This document shows, in pieces, positions 9,101 to 17,660 of a stretch of DNA of 62,220 bases. Location of the stretch: the NCBI GenBank assembly GCA_017435385.1, contig JAFSFB010000018.1:1-62220 (forward strand), given 5' to 3'. The translations under genes and the position numbers were made by a program. How positions within the stretch are numbered: the first letter of the stretch is position 1; each line of letters opens with the position of its first letter. The notes under the pieces are model-generated. The model was not told the DNA's origin and did not search any database. It worked only from the letters and a program-made list of their open reading frames with translations. The DNA comes from Clostridia bacterium. GTDB taxonomy: Bacteria > Bacillota > Clostridia > Oscillospirales > Acutalibacteraceae.

Positions 9101-12100
9101 GTGGGGAGTTATCAATGCCTTCTCTTTGTCGGAACAATGCCTGAATCCGTTTCCGTCGGCGAAGCCTGCCGCAACGGCGCATGAAAAACCGTTTTTCTTG
9201 CTTCGTGCGAAAACAAAGCACTTGTTTTCTTCATCCCATCTGTCCTTGAGAAACAGCTTTGAATAGGCGGGATGAGAGGCAAAGGCATCGGTTTTGTCAA
9301 GACACGGTTCAAAACACACGGTCATCTTTCCCGAAACGGGCTTTCCCGATTTGTTTTCAAGTCTGAAGGTCCTTATTTCGCAGTTTTTATCGGACAGCAC
9401 GGCTGTTTTCATTGAAAATCTGATGTTTTTATATTCCGAAATGTGAAGGGCATATTTTCTTCTGAACTCAGCAGAATATTTTCCTTCTGATGATAATGCT
9501 CTCGAAACGGAAATCCTCATTTCTTCATTTGAAAAAACCGCAAAAACACCTTTGGGGCTTCGCAGAATATCGGTGTCCCTTACGGTTGCATCGATCCCGT
9601 TGATTATTGAAAAGCCCGAGCCGCAGTCGGTTATGCAGACGGTCAGCGAGGAGTTGGAATAGACCGCCGCATTCGGCAAAACAGGTGACGGATCTTTATA
9701 AATACGGTCCGTTCCCTCAGTTTTCGCTTTTTTATACTGAGGCGTTTTCAGCCTCATATCTTTGAAGATCGGCGCATCGGTTTTCACCTTTTCGTCAAGA
9801 AGCGTTTCTGCCCCCATCATTTCGGGGCTGCGCATAAATCTTTTCTGCATGCGGTTTTCCTGCAAGGCATTGACTGTCGCAACAAGGCTCATTCCCTGAT
9901 GATGAGCCATAAACGAGCTGATAACGGCATACTCGCCGTTTACTCTGCTTTTCGTGAAATCAATTGCTTCATAGAAGCCGTATCTTCCGAGCATGCCGAA
10001 TTTTTCGAGCTTTTTCAGGTTGCGTACAGACAAATCCGGAGCAACCGCAGTTGTAAGAAATGATGAATACGGCGAAACGACATTTTCGGAATCGGAAATC
10101 CTGCTCAGACTGAGCTTTTCAGCGCCGTGTGCCTTGTATTGGTAGTTCAGACTGCCGTCAAAAGCATAAAATCCGCTCTCAGAAACTCCGAACGGATTTC
10201 TTCCCGCCTTCCTGCGCTGACAGTCAAGGCAGAAACGAAGCGATTCATGGGATATGCTGCCTTTCGGTGACGGAAGAAACAGACTCGGCATGAAGTATTC
10301 AAACATTGTTCCCGTCCACGAAACAAGACCTGCATGCCGCCCCTGACCGACATATATTCTTCCGAGGGCTGACCAGCTTTTTTTATCGACCGTTCGTGTC
10401 GCAACCGCATAATACGCCGTCATCCTTGCTTCGCTCATGAAAAGATCATAGAAGCTGCCGCTTCTTTCTTCCGTATCGGGATTGATCCCGATATGAAACA
10501 GCTTTCGGCGGTCATTATACATGACACTCAGGTCTGTGTTTTCGATTATCGAACCGATTTTCAACGCCGTTTCACTAAGCTCCGGACATTCCCCGACATA
10601 TTCGGCTATCCCCTCTTTGAGCGCAACCAGACAGCAAACGAAATTACCGCTGTCGACCGCCGAAACATACCTCGGTTCGAGTGCAACGCAATCCTTCGTG
10701 CTGTACCAGTTCAGAAGATTTCCCTTGTACTTTTCAAGCATATCAACGGTTCCGAGGCTTGATTCAAGCCGTCTGTGAAGCTCCTTTGACGATATGAAGC
10801 CGAGATCTCTTGCTGCAAGGAATGACAGAAGCATGAGCCCGATGTTTGTCGGCGAGGTTCTTCTTGCAACGGAATTGACGGGCGAAAGCTGAATATTGTC
10901 GGGCGGAAGATAATTATTTTCTTTTCCGCAAAGCTCATCAAAAAAGCGCCATGTTGCCGCCGCATACGAAAGAAGCGTTTCACGGTTTTCAGCTGAAACC
11001 GAATTGTTTTTCCTCCTTCTTGCTGTTGATGTCAGAAAAAAGAGCGGGATATCAAACAGCAGAAAAACGGAAATCAGGCGATAGAACGGTGAACCGAGAA
11101 AGAAAAACACTGCGGCTGCTGCAAGAGGGAGAATGCAGGAAACCGCCTTTGACTGTGCGCTCGCCTTCCCGTTTGCCGCCGGAACCCATTCAAGAAGCTT
11201 CTTTCGGGTAACCTTCATCCGCCACACAGCCTTGAATGCCGCCGCAACGCAAACCGCACTCTCTCTGACTGAAAAAGCGAGCGAAAAAAATGCTCTTGCA
11301 AAGCACAGAACCGTATGCGGAACCGCCGATGAATAATAATACCTTGAAACCGTTTTCCAGCCTCCGTGAAGAACGGAATTTACCGCCGCATAAACATCAT
11401 CGGCGCAAAGAGCAAAAAGGGAAAGCCCTGCCGTCACGGTGCCCGATGTTTCGCCTGCAGCCAGAGAAGCAGCAAGAGAAGCAACGCAAAACGGTCTGAG
11501 CATACTCCGCAAAACATTATCAAAAAGCTTGTATCTCGACAGCGCATTGAGCGGATTCCTGCCGAAAACAAAGAGAAGATTCTGCCAATCTCCCCTCACC
11601 CATCTGTCAAGCCTTGTGAAAAAGCTGTCGGCACTCTTCGGAAAAGAGTCCGAAACGGTAACATCGCCTGCAAGCGCCGCTCTCAGATATCCGCTTTCGA
11701 TAATATCGTGGCTCAGGATCGTTTCTTCGGGCAGGTTTTTCATCAGCTCATAATACGCTTCAATGTCGATCAGACCTTTACCGCAAAAAATACTCTCTCC
11801 GAACAGATCTCTGTATTTCTCAGCCGACAGATTTTCATATGTGCTTTTGCCGTTTGCACCCGACATTATCCGCTCAAATACGGTTGTTTTCTCATAATCT
11901 ATGCGGTTTTCAGACCTCGGAACGATTATTCCGAAGCCCTTGGTTACCCTGCCGAGAGTTTTGTTGATAACGGGTCTGTTCATCGGATGCTCTGCAACGG
12001 AGATCAGCTCCGCCGCACAGTCAAACTCTGGTATGCTGTCAGCATCCAGAGCGAAAATATATTTCATTTCTCTGAGCCTTTTTTTGTTTCCGCAGATAAC

Positions 12101-13303
12101 GCTGAATCCTTTTTCGTTGCCCCTGACTGCTTTGACGAGGTCGGATATTGCCCCCATTTTTCTTTCTCTGCCCGTAAATTCACCCTGCGTTTTTGAAAAA
12201 ACACGGGGTCTGAGCGCAAATATAAATGAATCGGGATACTTTTTGTTAAGCTTTTCAATTGCCTCTCGCATAACCTTGACCGAAGTTTTATCCTCGGATT
12301 TAACGGGAGAAGCCGCACCCTTGAAATCGGCAAGACAGCAGACCGTGAGCCCCTCGGTTTTGTTTGAAAGGTAAAGCTTTTCGAGGTGGCGGCTCAGCTC
12401 TCTGACCTTTTCGGGTGAAGGCATCAGGGTGGAAACAGTCAGAAGCACCCCCGTTTTTTGCACCTCGGAGCTGTTTTTTCTGAGCCTCGGAAGCCTTTCG
12501 GGCACAACGCCTCTCATCATCGCCTGCTCTGCGGGAATTCTGAATATCACATAAAACGGAAAAAAGGTTACAGCTGCCGCAACAGGATCCCGAAGCAGAA
12601 TTCCCGATGACACACATGCGGCAAAAGGCATGACAAACTGCATTATTATAAGCAATATTCCTCTTTTTTTCCGCTTTGCCGTGGGAACAATGTACTTACC
12701 GACATGCTCCGAATTGCTCTGTGCCCTTCCGAGAGCCTCTTCAGCAAGCTCCTTTTCTCCGATACCCGTTGCCCGTGATTTCCGAGAAATGCACGCTCTG
12801 TAAAACGCCTTGGTTTTTTCGTCCGACAGCGAATAGAATCTGTCATTCATCAGAATGCTTTCCGTTTCGCTCAGAGCCCGTGAGATTCTTCCGAAATCCG
12901 TTTCTCCCATTCTTCTCAACGATCTGACTGCCTCCGAAAGCAGTTCTTCTCCGTCTTTTGATCGAACTCCCCTTGCGGCATATTCCGTCAGAGCGCAAGT
13001 CAGACAAAGAGGAAGATATTCCGCTGTCAGCGAGTTTTTATCCGAATTGAAAGAAGCGATGATCTTTTCTTCGTCGGGAAGCTCTCCGCCTTTGCAGATT
13101 TCCATGCATCTGTTGAAAAGCTTATCAATAAAGCGGCTTTTGCCGAACCTTCTTTTAAGCTGTCGGCACTCGGCTCTTGCATTCTGCGCAGTCGGCAAAA
13201 GAAGATAATAATTATCCCTGAGCGTTTCGGAGAAGTTGTTCTTCATTCCCAGCCTGAAGCTTCTGACCGCATCGTTCATTATCCCTGCGGGAGATCTGTT
13301 CAT
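6197..13303 (-). CDS. Cyclic beta-1,2-glucan synthase-like membrane protein (GT84 + glycoamylase-like + GH94)
   Basis: This 2368-residue protein has the domain order of Brucella/Agrobacterium Cgs/ChvB, though those are longer. After an N-terminal helical region and membrane segments (about residues 215-260) comes a GT84 glucosyltransferase domain. It shows DADS near residue 419, a later SHD, and RWVRGDWQ near 569, and is followed by more membrane helices. A glycoamylase-like domain lies near residues 840-1200. The C-terminal third is GH94-like, with the catalytic-acid motif CDWNDG near residue 2085. In the known family, UDP-glucose is polymerised through beta-1,2 links and the GH94 part trims chain length; here the product is inferred. 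The ATG at 13303 follows GGGGAGG by nine bases. No promoter was found directly upstream; it follows a 46-codon ORF and an spoVAD relic. Confidence 0.85.
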   Translation of the reverse strand: MNRSPAGIMNDAVRSFRLGMKNNFSETLRDNYYLLLPTAQNARAECRQLKRRFGKSRFIDKLFNRCMEICKGGELPDEEKIIASFNSDKNSLTAEYLPLCLTCALTEYAARGVRSKDGEELLSEAVRSLRRMGETDFGRISRALSETESILMNDRFYSLSDEKTKAFYRACISRKSRATGIGEKELAEEALGRAQSNSEHVGKYIVPTAKRKKRGILLIIMQFVMPFAACVSSGILLRDPVAAAVTFFPFYVIFRIPAEQAMMRGVVPERLPRLRKNSSEVQKTGVLLTVSTLMPSPEKVRELSRHLEKLYLSNKTEGLTVCCLADFKGAASPVKSEDKTSVKVMREAIEKLNKKYPDSFIFALRPRVFSKTQGEFTGRERKMGAISDLVKAVRGNEKGFSVICGNKKRLREMKYIFALDADSIPEFDCAAELISVAEHPMNRPVINKTLGRVTKGFGIIVPRSENRIDYEKTTVFERIMSGANGKSTYENLSAEKYRDLFGESIFCGKGLIDIEAYYELMKNLPEETILSHDIIESGYLRAALAGDVTVSDSFPKSADSFFTRLDRWVRGDWQNLLFVFGRNPLNALSRYKLFDNVLRSMLRPFCVASLAASLAAGETSGTVTAGLSLFALCADDVYAAVNSVLHGGWKTVSRYYYSSAVPHTVLCFARAFFSLAFSVRESAVCVAAAFKAVWRMKVTRKKLLEWVPAANGKASAQSKAVSCILPLAAAAVFFFLGSPFYRLISVFLLFDIPLFFLTSTARRRKNNSVSAENRETLLSYAAATWRFFDELCGKENNYLPPDNIQLSPVNSVARRTSPTNIGLMLLSFLAARDLGFISSKELHRRLESSLGTVDMLEKYKGNLLNWYSTKDCVALEPRYVSAVDSGNFVCCLVALKEGIAEYVGECPELSETALKIGSIIENTDLSVMYNDRRKLFHIGINPDTEERSGSFYDLFMSEARMTAYYAVATRTVDKKSWSALGRIYVGQGRHAGLVSWTGTMFEYFMPSLFLPSPKGSISHESLRFCLDCQRRKAGRNPFGVSESGFYAFDGSLNYQYKAHGAEKLSLSRISDSENVVSPYSSFLTTAVAPDLSVRNLKKLEKFGMLGRYGFYEAIDFTKSRVNGEYAVISSFMAHHQGMSLVATVNALQENRMQKRFMRSPEMMGAETLLDEKVKTDAPIFKDMRLKTPQYKKAKTEGTDRIYKDPSPVLPNAAVYSNSSLTVCITDCGSGFSIINGIDATVRDTDILRSPKGVFAVFSNEEMRISVSRALSSEGKYSAEFRRKYALHISEYKNIRFSMKTAVLSDKNCEIRTFRLENKSGKPVSGKMTVCFEPCLDKTDAFASHPAYSKLFLKDRWDEENKCFVFARSKKNGFSCAVAAGFADGNGFRHCSDKEKALITPHGIFSLGIRDDLTEKTGNPDCFCCFEADITLGAGESTEKTMIIAADDSEESAITAFVTARNPDARKSFSQTHFRNDSLDSAVAACVVPAVLYPKSRRSGANAEGCCENDLWSFGISGDLPIVTVKIEKEEDVSKLAPYIRVNKELRSVGIANDLVIAHSIDEGYNSGVAVQVRKLLFQENCELMLGIKGGVHVINLRRFSLKQASALMAFSSFAVNLGKFLPNETKRQFRPLRMLPEPSAAKSEKNSSSVKRYSFTDGKISINNRGKTVDIPWNMVYANKSFGTMVSDKALGFTWAINSRENRLTPWSNNSAEDNRGEMLIWKYNGIFYDIIALSQAVFTPQKAVWRSEAAGVRFTVSAEIPEKGMTKKISVEIRNDSGLIKDGEMFYYAEPVLGFSRNENAVFSFRKTENGAVIGREAPHVSGYMSVLCSEKADFSCFSRSDFFEGRFSESESCSSDNCVAVGRNISLAAGGKIKTEFFLSWGASEKSALLMPRVSMFAQKVLNPIKLNSDDEKLNIFFNSFLYSQVKQSRFFGKTGFWQSSGAYGFRDQLQDSLAFLICEPRITRTHLLRCAAVQFPEGDVLHWWHMTVKRGPIIRGIRTRCSDDMLWLPFVCCEYVRNTDDYGVLNEQIPYLEAENLLKTEKERYVCPQKSEKTGTLLEHCMKSIEKACTFGKNGLPLIGSCDWNDGFSNIGTTGGGESVWLGMFLMIVLEKFSALCKKIGLDAKAEEYSETAERLRSAVENKAWQGDRYARAIMPDGSFLGETDDFIDILPQAFAVFSGLKNAKKAIETAINKLVDTENRVIRLLAPPFDEAQTESVGYIASYPAGIRENAGQYTHAAVWLAMACFSLGDNERGEKLIGLINPMGFYESEKLAERYRAEPFVLAGDVSYSDGCVSRAGWTHFTGSAAWFYRCIAENYAEKISLTNETPNIRTNCICKVFDNYKLTESRKMRQSENYFSDKEEKN

Positions 13304-13319
13304 TTCAGCCGTCCTCCCC

Positions 13320-13460
13320 TCATTTTCTGAAGCTTCTGAAAAGCAGAAATCCGCAGAAAACCGTCGCAGAAGCTATTGCGATTTTCTTCGCCGCATCGGC
13401 AAGCCACACGGTACGAAGAGCAAGATTGACGGCTCTGACCGCCTTTCTGAGCTCATCCAT
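13320..13460 (-). CDS. Small single-helix membrane protein, 46 residues
   Basis: The frame starts with ATG at 13460, which overlaps the stop of the spoVAD relic as TGATG, suggesting translational coupling. Its TGA abuts the ribosome binding site of the glucan-synthase-like gene. The N-terminal half is polar and helical (begins MDELRKAV). Residues about 25-42 form a hydrophobic segment with a single Cys, and the end is basic (RSFRK). I do not recognise it. It is not the longer, multi-helix SpoVAE expected after spoVAD. It may be a real small membrane protein or may simply be carried along with the relic. Confidence 0.5.
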   Translation of the reverse strand: MDELRKAVRAVNLALRTVWLADAAKKIAIASATVFCGFLLFRSFRK

Positions 13461-13873
13461 CAGACATCACCGCCTTTGAGAAGCACTCCGTGGGCGATCG
13501 AGGGAATGCTTTCGTTCTGGAGCGAGGAGATGCTCGACATCAGCGCACCCGTTCCGACAAACAGAACCTTTTTAAGCTCTCCGCTTTCAATTTTCGGAAG
13601 GATCTCGGTACAAAGAACCGCACCGCTGCAGCCGCATCCCGAACCGCCTGCACCGACATCTTTTTGCTTGGCAACATCAAAAAGAATCAGTCCGCAATCG
13701 GCATGAACCGCAGAAATATCAATGTTTTCCTGCTTTATCATCAGCTCACAAAGAAGCTGAGAGCCGACTGAACCGAGATCGCCCGTCAGAATCATATCAT
13801 AGTCCTCGGGAACAGTTTTCGTATCCCTGAGAAAATCGGTTATGGTGGCACAGGCGGCAGGGGAAAATGTCAA
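13460..13873 (-). pseudogene. spoVAD: 5'-truncated spoVAD (stage V sporulation protein AD), C-terminal part only
   Basis: The 137 residues match the end of SpoVAD, a thiolase-fold protein of the SpoVA channel that moves dipicolinic acid into the forespore. Visible family signatures are ILTGDLGSVGS, HADCGLILFD, the Gly/Cys cluster GAGGSGCGCS and the tail ESIPSIAHGV. Complete SpoVAD has about 340 residues, so the first 200 or so are missing. The frame can be extended only to about 13890, where it runs into the terminator of the preceding nucleotidyltransferase gene. No good start, ribosome binding site or promoter is present: TTG at 13873 is simply the first possible codon. The usual neighbours spoVAC and spoVAE are absent. 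I read it as a relic left by a deletion or rearrangement. Confidence 0.8.
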
Positions 13874-13883
13874 GGGTACACCA

Positions 13884-13919
13884 TAAAAAAGAAGCTGTCA
13901 TTTTCAGACAGCTTCTTGT
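13884..13919 (-). terminator. Intrinsic terminator after the nucleotidyltransferase gene
   Basis: On the minus strand, AAGAAGCTGTC pairs with GACAGCTTCTT around a TGAAAAT loop and is followed by a run of T. It ends the exporter/sugar-kinase/nucleotidyltransferase unit just after the stop at 13930. Confidence 0.88.
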
Positions 13920-13929
13920 TTGTTCTGAT

Positions 13930-14667
13930 TTATTTGTTGATTCCCTTGTATTCCGCCTTGACCTTTTCATAGCTTTCGAGGTTGCCGATGTCATAACGGC
14001 TGCCGGGCATTTCCATGGCGTGAACATCAGTCTGAGTGCAAAGCCATGCGATATAGCTTCCCGGAGCATCCGTGCCGCAGCCGCTGTCGATACCCTTCTG
14101 AACAAGCCTCGCATCGGATCTTGTATAAAAATAGAACGGCGGACAGCACCAGTTGGTTGCGGGAGTCGGTGATTTCTCGGTCATGTTCAGAACCTTATCG
14201 TTTTCATCGACCGTCACAACTCCGCATTTGAGAAGCTTATTGAACTCAGACTCATAATATCTCATTATGCATGAGGTTGCCTTCTCTTTTGCATAAGCAA
14301 CAAACTTCGTGAGGCTGAAATCGAGAACATTATCGCCTGCGATAACGAGCATATCGTCATCAAGACTGAGCTTTTCAATCGCAAACTGTATATCCTTCAC
14401 GGCACCCAGACGGGTTTCGTTGGTATCCGTGCCGTCGTCAACAACTGTTACCTTCTGCGGTTTTGTTTTTGCCCAGTCTTCAAAGTGATGAGCATATTTA
14501 TGATTGGAAATAACAACATATTCGTCAACATCTCCCGAAGCGTCGATATCGTCAACGAGCCAATCGAGAATCGTTTTGTCGCCCACCTCAAGAAGAGGCT
14601 TAGGAAAGTTTTCGGTTAAAGGATAAAGACGGGTGGCATAGCCCGCCGCAAGGATAAGACATTTCAT
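13930..14667 (-). CDS. Sugar-1-phosphate nucleotidyltransferase
   Basis: This 245-residue NTP_transferase protein should join a nucleotide to a sugar-1-phosphate, giving an NDP-sugar and pyrophosphate. The N-terminus has LAAGYATRLYPLT followed by FPKPLL, the nucleotide-binding signature of RmlA/GalU-type enzymes. VIAGDNVLD near residues 108-116 supplies the metal-binding Asp. It lacks the left-handed helix domain of GlmU-type enzymes. The ATG follows GGAGG by seven bases. It lies 14 bases after the GHMP sugar kinase gene, which could supply the sugar-1-phosphate. Nucleotide and sugar specificity cannot be read from the sequence. Confidence 0.85.
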   Translation of the reverse strand: MKCLILAAGYATRLYPLTENFPKPLLEVGDKTILDWLVDDIDASGDVDEYVVISNHKYAHHFEDWAKTKPQKVTVVDDGTDTNETRLGAVKDIQFAIEKLSLDDDMLVIAGDNVLDFSLTKFVAYAKEKATSCIMRYYESEFNKLLKCGVVTVDENDKVLNMTEKSPTPATNWCCPPFYFYTRSDARLVQKGIDSGCGTDAPGSYIAWLCTQTDVHAMEMPGSRYDIGNLESYEKVKAEYKGINK

Positions 14668-14681
14668 GATAATTCCTCCGA

Positions 14682-15857
14682 TCAGCCGAGAATTACTCCG
14701 TCTGCGCTTTCACAGATATGCACGGAATATTTGCCCTCAAGATGAGGGAACGCTTCAAGATATTCACGGGTTACCGTTTCGATGATGCTTTCTTCAAAAT
14801 CGGGATTTATAAGCGCCATGCAGCAGCCCTTGAAGCCTGCACCCGAAAATCTTCCGCCGTAAATACCCTCTGTATGAGTCATGATCTCATAGAGCTTTTT
14901 AAGCTCGGGAGAACCCGTTTCCCAGTTATAGATCGAGGACCTTCCGCTTTCAAAAGAAAGTCTGCCGAACTCCTCAATGTCACCGTTTCTGAATGCCTCT
15001 GCAGCCTTCTGAACACGGTCAAATTCCGTATACCAATGCTCGGCACGTTTGCGCCAGTTTTCGGGTAATTTGTCCTTATGCTCAAGATAAACCTCATAGG
15101 GCACATCTCGGAGATTGGTTTCTTCAAACTTGCCGTATTCCATTCCTGCATAGGCTTTGAGGGCATAGGCGGCGCTTCTGCATTCGTCAACTCTCATATT
15201 GAAAGCCGAGCCTGCAAGGGAACGTTCAAGACCGCTGAAGAAGATCGCAATTTTATACGGCTTCATATCAGGATGCTGAGGGATAAGCTCATAAGTATCG
15301 TTCTGAAGATCCATATAAAGAAGATGATCTTTTTTGCAGTAAACCTCACACGACTGATCGAGCTTTCCGCACGAAACGCCGACATAAGAATTTTCGGCTT
15401 CCTGAGAAATCGTGATAAGCTCGGAGGGGCTCAGTTCAATGCCGTTCATAGTGCAGAGAGCGGACAAAAATGTGATGATAACCGCCGCAGACGACGAAAG
15501 ACCGCCGATGGGAAGCTCTCCGTCAACAACAGCACAAAGACCTCTGCGGAGAGGATAACGCCTGTTGAGAGCGATCGTTGCGCCTCTGAGATGGTCAGCC
15601 CAGTCACCCTGCGCCGTTTCGGGCGTTGCGGCAACATGCCATTGAGCACGCTTATCGAACTGCACGGATTTGATTTCAATAACGCCGTTTTCCTTGGGTC
15701 CGTAGGCGATATGTATACCCTTGTTGATGGCAAAGCCCGTTATTTTACCGAGCTGATGGTCGCTGTGCGCACCTATCGGGCAGATTCTGTAGGGAGTGAA
15801 AGCGGTAAACTGAGCCGCTTTTCTGTATGTTTGTTCAAACATTCTGGCAGCAGTCAT
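14682..15857 (-). CDS. GHMP sugar kinase, galacturonokinase-like
   Basis: This 391-residue GHMP kinase should phosphorylate a sugar at C1. The N-terminal motif PYRICPIGAHSDHQ resembles plant galacturonokinase (PYRICPLGAHIDHQ) more than galactokinase (GRVNLIGEHTDY), so a uronic acid or related sugar is the likely substrate. The ATP-binding loop is GELPIGGLSSSAA near residues 120-133, and the C-terminal motif is GGRFSGAGFKGC near 335-346. ATG 15857 (MTAARMF) is chosen because GAGGA lies six bases upstream; an ATG at 15884 overlaps the exporter stop and has no usable spacing. It is co-transcribed between the ABC exporter and the nucleotidyltransferase. Together the two sugar enzymes would make one NDP-sugar. 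Confidence 0.82.
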   Translation of the reverse strand: MTAARMFEQTYRKAAQFTAFTPYRICPIGAHSDHQLGKITGFAINKGIHIAYGPKENGVIEIKSVQFDKRAQWHVAATPETAQGDWADHLRGATIALNRRYPLRRGLCAVVDGELPIGGLSSSAAVIITFLSALCTMNGIELSPSELITISQEAENSYVGVSCGKLDQSCEVYCKKDHLLYMDLQNDTYELIPQHPDMKPYKIAIFFSGLERSLAGSAFNMRVDECRSAAYALKAYAGMEYGKFEETNLRDVPYEVYLEHKDKLPENWRKRAEHWYTEFDRVQKAAEAFRNGDIEEFGRLSFESGRSSIYNWETGSPELKKLYEIMTHTEGIYGGRFSGAGFKGCCMALINPDFEESIIETVTREYLEAFPHLEGKYSVHICESADGVILG

Positions 15858-15880
15858 TTTATTTCCTCGTTTCTGTCGGA

Positions 15881-17608
15881 TCATTCCTTGTTGACAGTTT
15901 CAACAAGATTTCCGTTTTCATTGATCGTATAGACCCTCGTGCAATATTGAAGCATGCTGGGTCTGTGGGTCGTGATTATCCTCGTTCTGTTGGGATATGC
16001 CTTCATCATATTTGCGAGAACGTTTTCTTCGGTTTTAGCATCGAGAGCGCTCGTTGCCTCATCCATGACCACAATCGGCGCATCCCGGAGAATGGCTCTT
16101 GCGATCGACATTCTCTGAACCTGTCCCTCTGAAAAATTAACTCCTTTTTCGTTGATCTCCGTGTTGATTCCGAGCGGCAGCTCCTTGATGAAGCTCCATG
16201 CATCGGCGGTTACGAGTGCGTTGACGATCTCTTCGTCTGTTGCCTCGGGCTTTACGATTCTGAGGTTATCCGCAACCGTTCCCGAAAATATCGCATTCCC
16301 TTGAGGTACATAGGAGCAGAACCTTCTCGTGCATTCGGAAACGGGGATTCTTCCGCCGTCCTTTGTCGTTAAAATCAGCTCGCCCGAATCTGCCTCAACG
16401 AGTCCGAGGATCAGTCGGAGGAGCGTTGTTTTTCCTTCTCCCGAAGGTCCGACAAAAGCGATCGTTTCACCCGCTTCAGCCCTGAACGAAACATTTGCGA
16501 CAACGGGTTTGTCGCCGTCGGGATATGTATATCTGAGGTTGTTGCAAATAATCGTAACTCCGTCTTCATCGGCGGATTTTTCCATTTTTTCGGCAATCTT
16601 CGTATCTTTGTTCTCTTCAAGCGGAAGGTCGGTTATTTCCATGATCCTGCCTGCCGAGGTTGCGATCGAAATTGCGCTCGGAAGAAGAGAAACGAGAGAG
16701 GAAAACGAGCCCGTGAGCTGCCCCGAGATCTGCAGGAACAGGGTCATCGTGCCGTAAGATATCACACCCTGCCAGAGTCGGTAGACTCCCCAGCCGTAGC
16801 AGGTATACGCAACCGCAAGACCGATCAGCGAAAGGCAAAGGCTCATTATGATCGAGAAGCGGTCATGGTCGAGCTTGATCTTTCTGTGAAGCTGAAGATT
16901 TATTTTCATCTGGTCAACATAACGCCCGGTTATGTCAAACGCCTTGATGGTCTGCAGATTCTGAATCGATTCGGAATAGAAAGAAAGAATCCTGCCGTTC
17001 ATTTCACGGCTTTCTTTGTTATATTTACGCACCATTTTCGTTGTTATCCTTGAAGAAAAAACAAGAAACGGCGCACTCATGAACGCAAACACCGCCATTG
17101 TCGGGTCGTAATAAAGAACGACGGCAAGACAGCCGATAAACTGCGCCGCAGTAGTGAAAGCGTTGGGAATAAAGGAAACTATGCTGCTCGAAACGGCATT
17201 CACATCGCCTTCGATTCTGTTGAGCAGATCGCCCGAATGATATCTTCTGATATCCTCCCATTTTGAATATGTCACATGCTCATAAACACCGCTCCGGATC
17301 TCCATGCTGATCTTCGTGCCGACAACGCCCGATATTCTCGAAACCACGGCGCCGACCAGAATCTGCGTCACTCCGAGGGTTACGGCAATTATCGCACTTC
17401 TGACGATCGTTTCACTATTATGCGAAACAACGGAATCTATCAGATATTTTGAAGCAACGCTTGCGCCGAGCCCCATCGCCGTGCTCAGCAATCCGATAAC
17501 GATATAGAGCACGATCTGCAGGCGGTATTTTGAAACATAGCGCAGAAGCCATTTCCACTCCTTTCCGAGGGAGCGGAAAAGCTCAAAATATTCACTTGGC
17601 TTTTTCAT
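15881..17608 (-). CDS. ABC exporter, fused membrane and ATPase domains
   Basis: This is a 575-residue half-transporter of the MsbA/LmrA exporter fold. About five or six membrane segments fill residues 25-310. The ATPase part has GPSGEGKTT near 386, the signature FSEGQVQRMSIA near 494 and Walker B VVMDEATSALD near 515. There is no N-terminal C39 peptidase domain, so it would not cleave a double-glycine leader itself. ATG 17608 is chosen because GAGGTGG lies upstream, and because an ATG at 17662 sits inside the probable -10 element. It is first in a unit with a sugar kinase and nucleotidyltransferase, and is divergent from the kinase/radical SAM/peptide operon. It may export the product of that operon or a glycan; the sequence does not decide. 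Confidence 0.88.
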   Translation of the reverse strand: MKKPSEYFELFRSLGKEWKWLLRYVSKYRLQIVLYIVIGLLSTAMGLGASVASKYLIDSVVSHNSETIVRSAIIAVTLGVTQILVGAVVSRISGVVGTKISMEIRSGVYEHVTYSKWEDIRRYHSGDLLNRIEGDVNAVSSSIVSFIPNAFTTAAQFIGCLAVVLYYDPTMAVFAFMSAPFLVFSSRITTKMVRKYNKESREMNGRILSFYSESIQNLQTIKAFDITGRYVDQMKINLQLHRKIKLDHDRFSIIMSLCLSLIGLAVAYTCYGWGVYRLWQGVISYGTMTLFLQISGQLTGSFSSLVSLLPSAISIATSAGRIMEITDLPLEENKDTKIAEKMEKSADEDGVTIICNNLRYTYPDGDKPVVANVSFRAEAGETIAFVGPSGEGKTTLLRLILGLVEADSGELILTTKDGGRIPVSECTRRFCSYVPQGNAIFSGTVADNLRIVKPEATDEEIVNALVTADAWSFIKELPLGINTEINEKGVNFSEGQVQRMSIARAILRDAPIVVMDEATSALDAKTEENVLANMMKAYPNRTRIITTHRPSMLQYCTRVYTINENGNLVETVNKE

Positions 17609-17660
17609 GCGGAGCCACCTCATTTCAATACGGTCAGACCGATAACAAACAATTTTTTTC

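Noticed and set aside
13304..13319. SpoVAE as the gene after the spoVAD relic
   Set aside because: The following ORF has only 46 residues and one membrane helix; SpoVAE is a multi-helix protein of about 115 residues.
13855..13872. TTGACA near 13872 on the minus strand as a promoter for the spoVAD relic and glucan synthase gene
   Set aside because: No -10-like hexamer is found 16-18 bases downstream.
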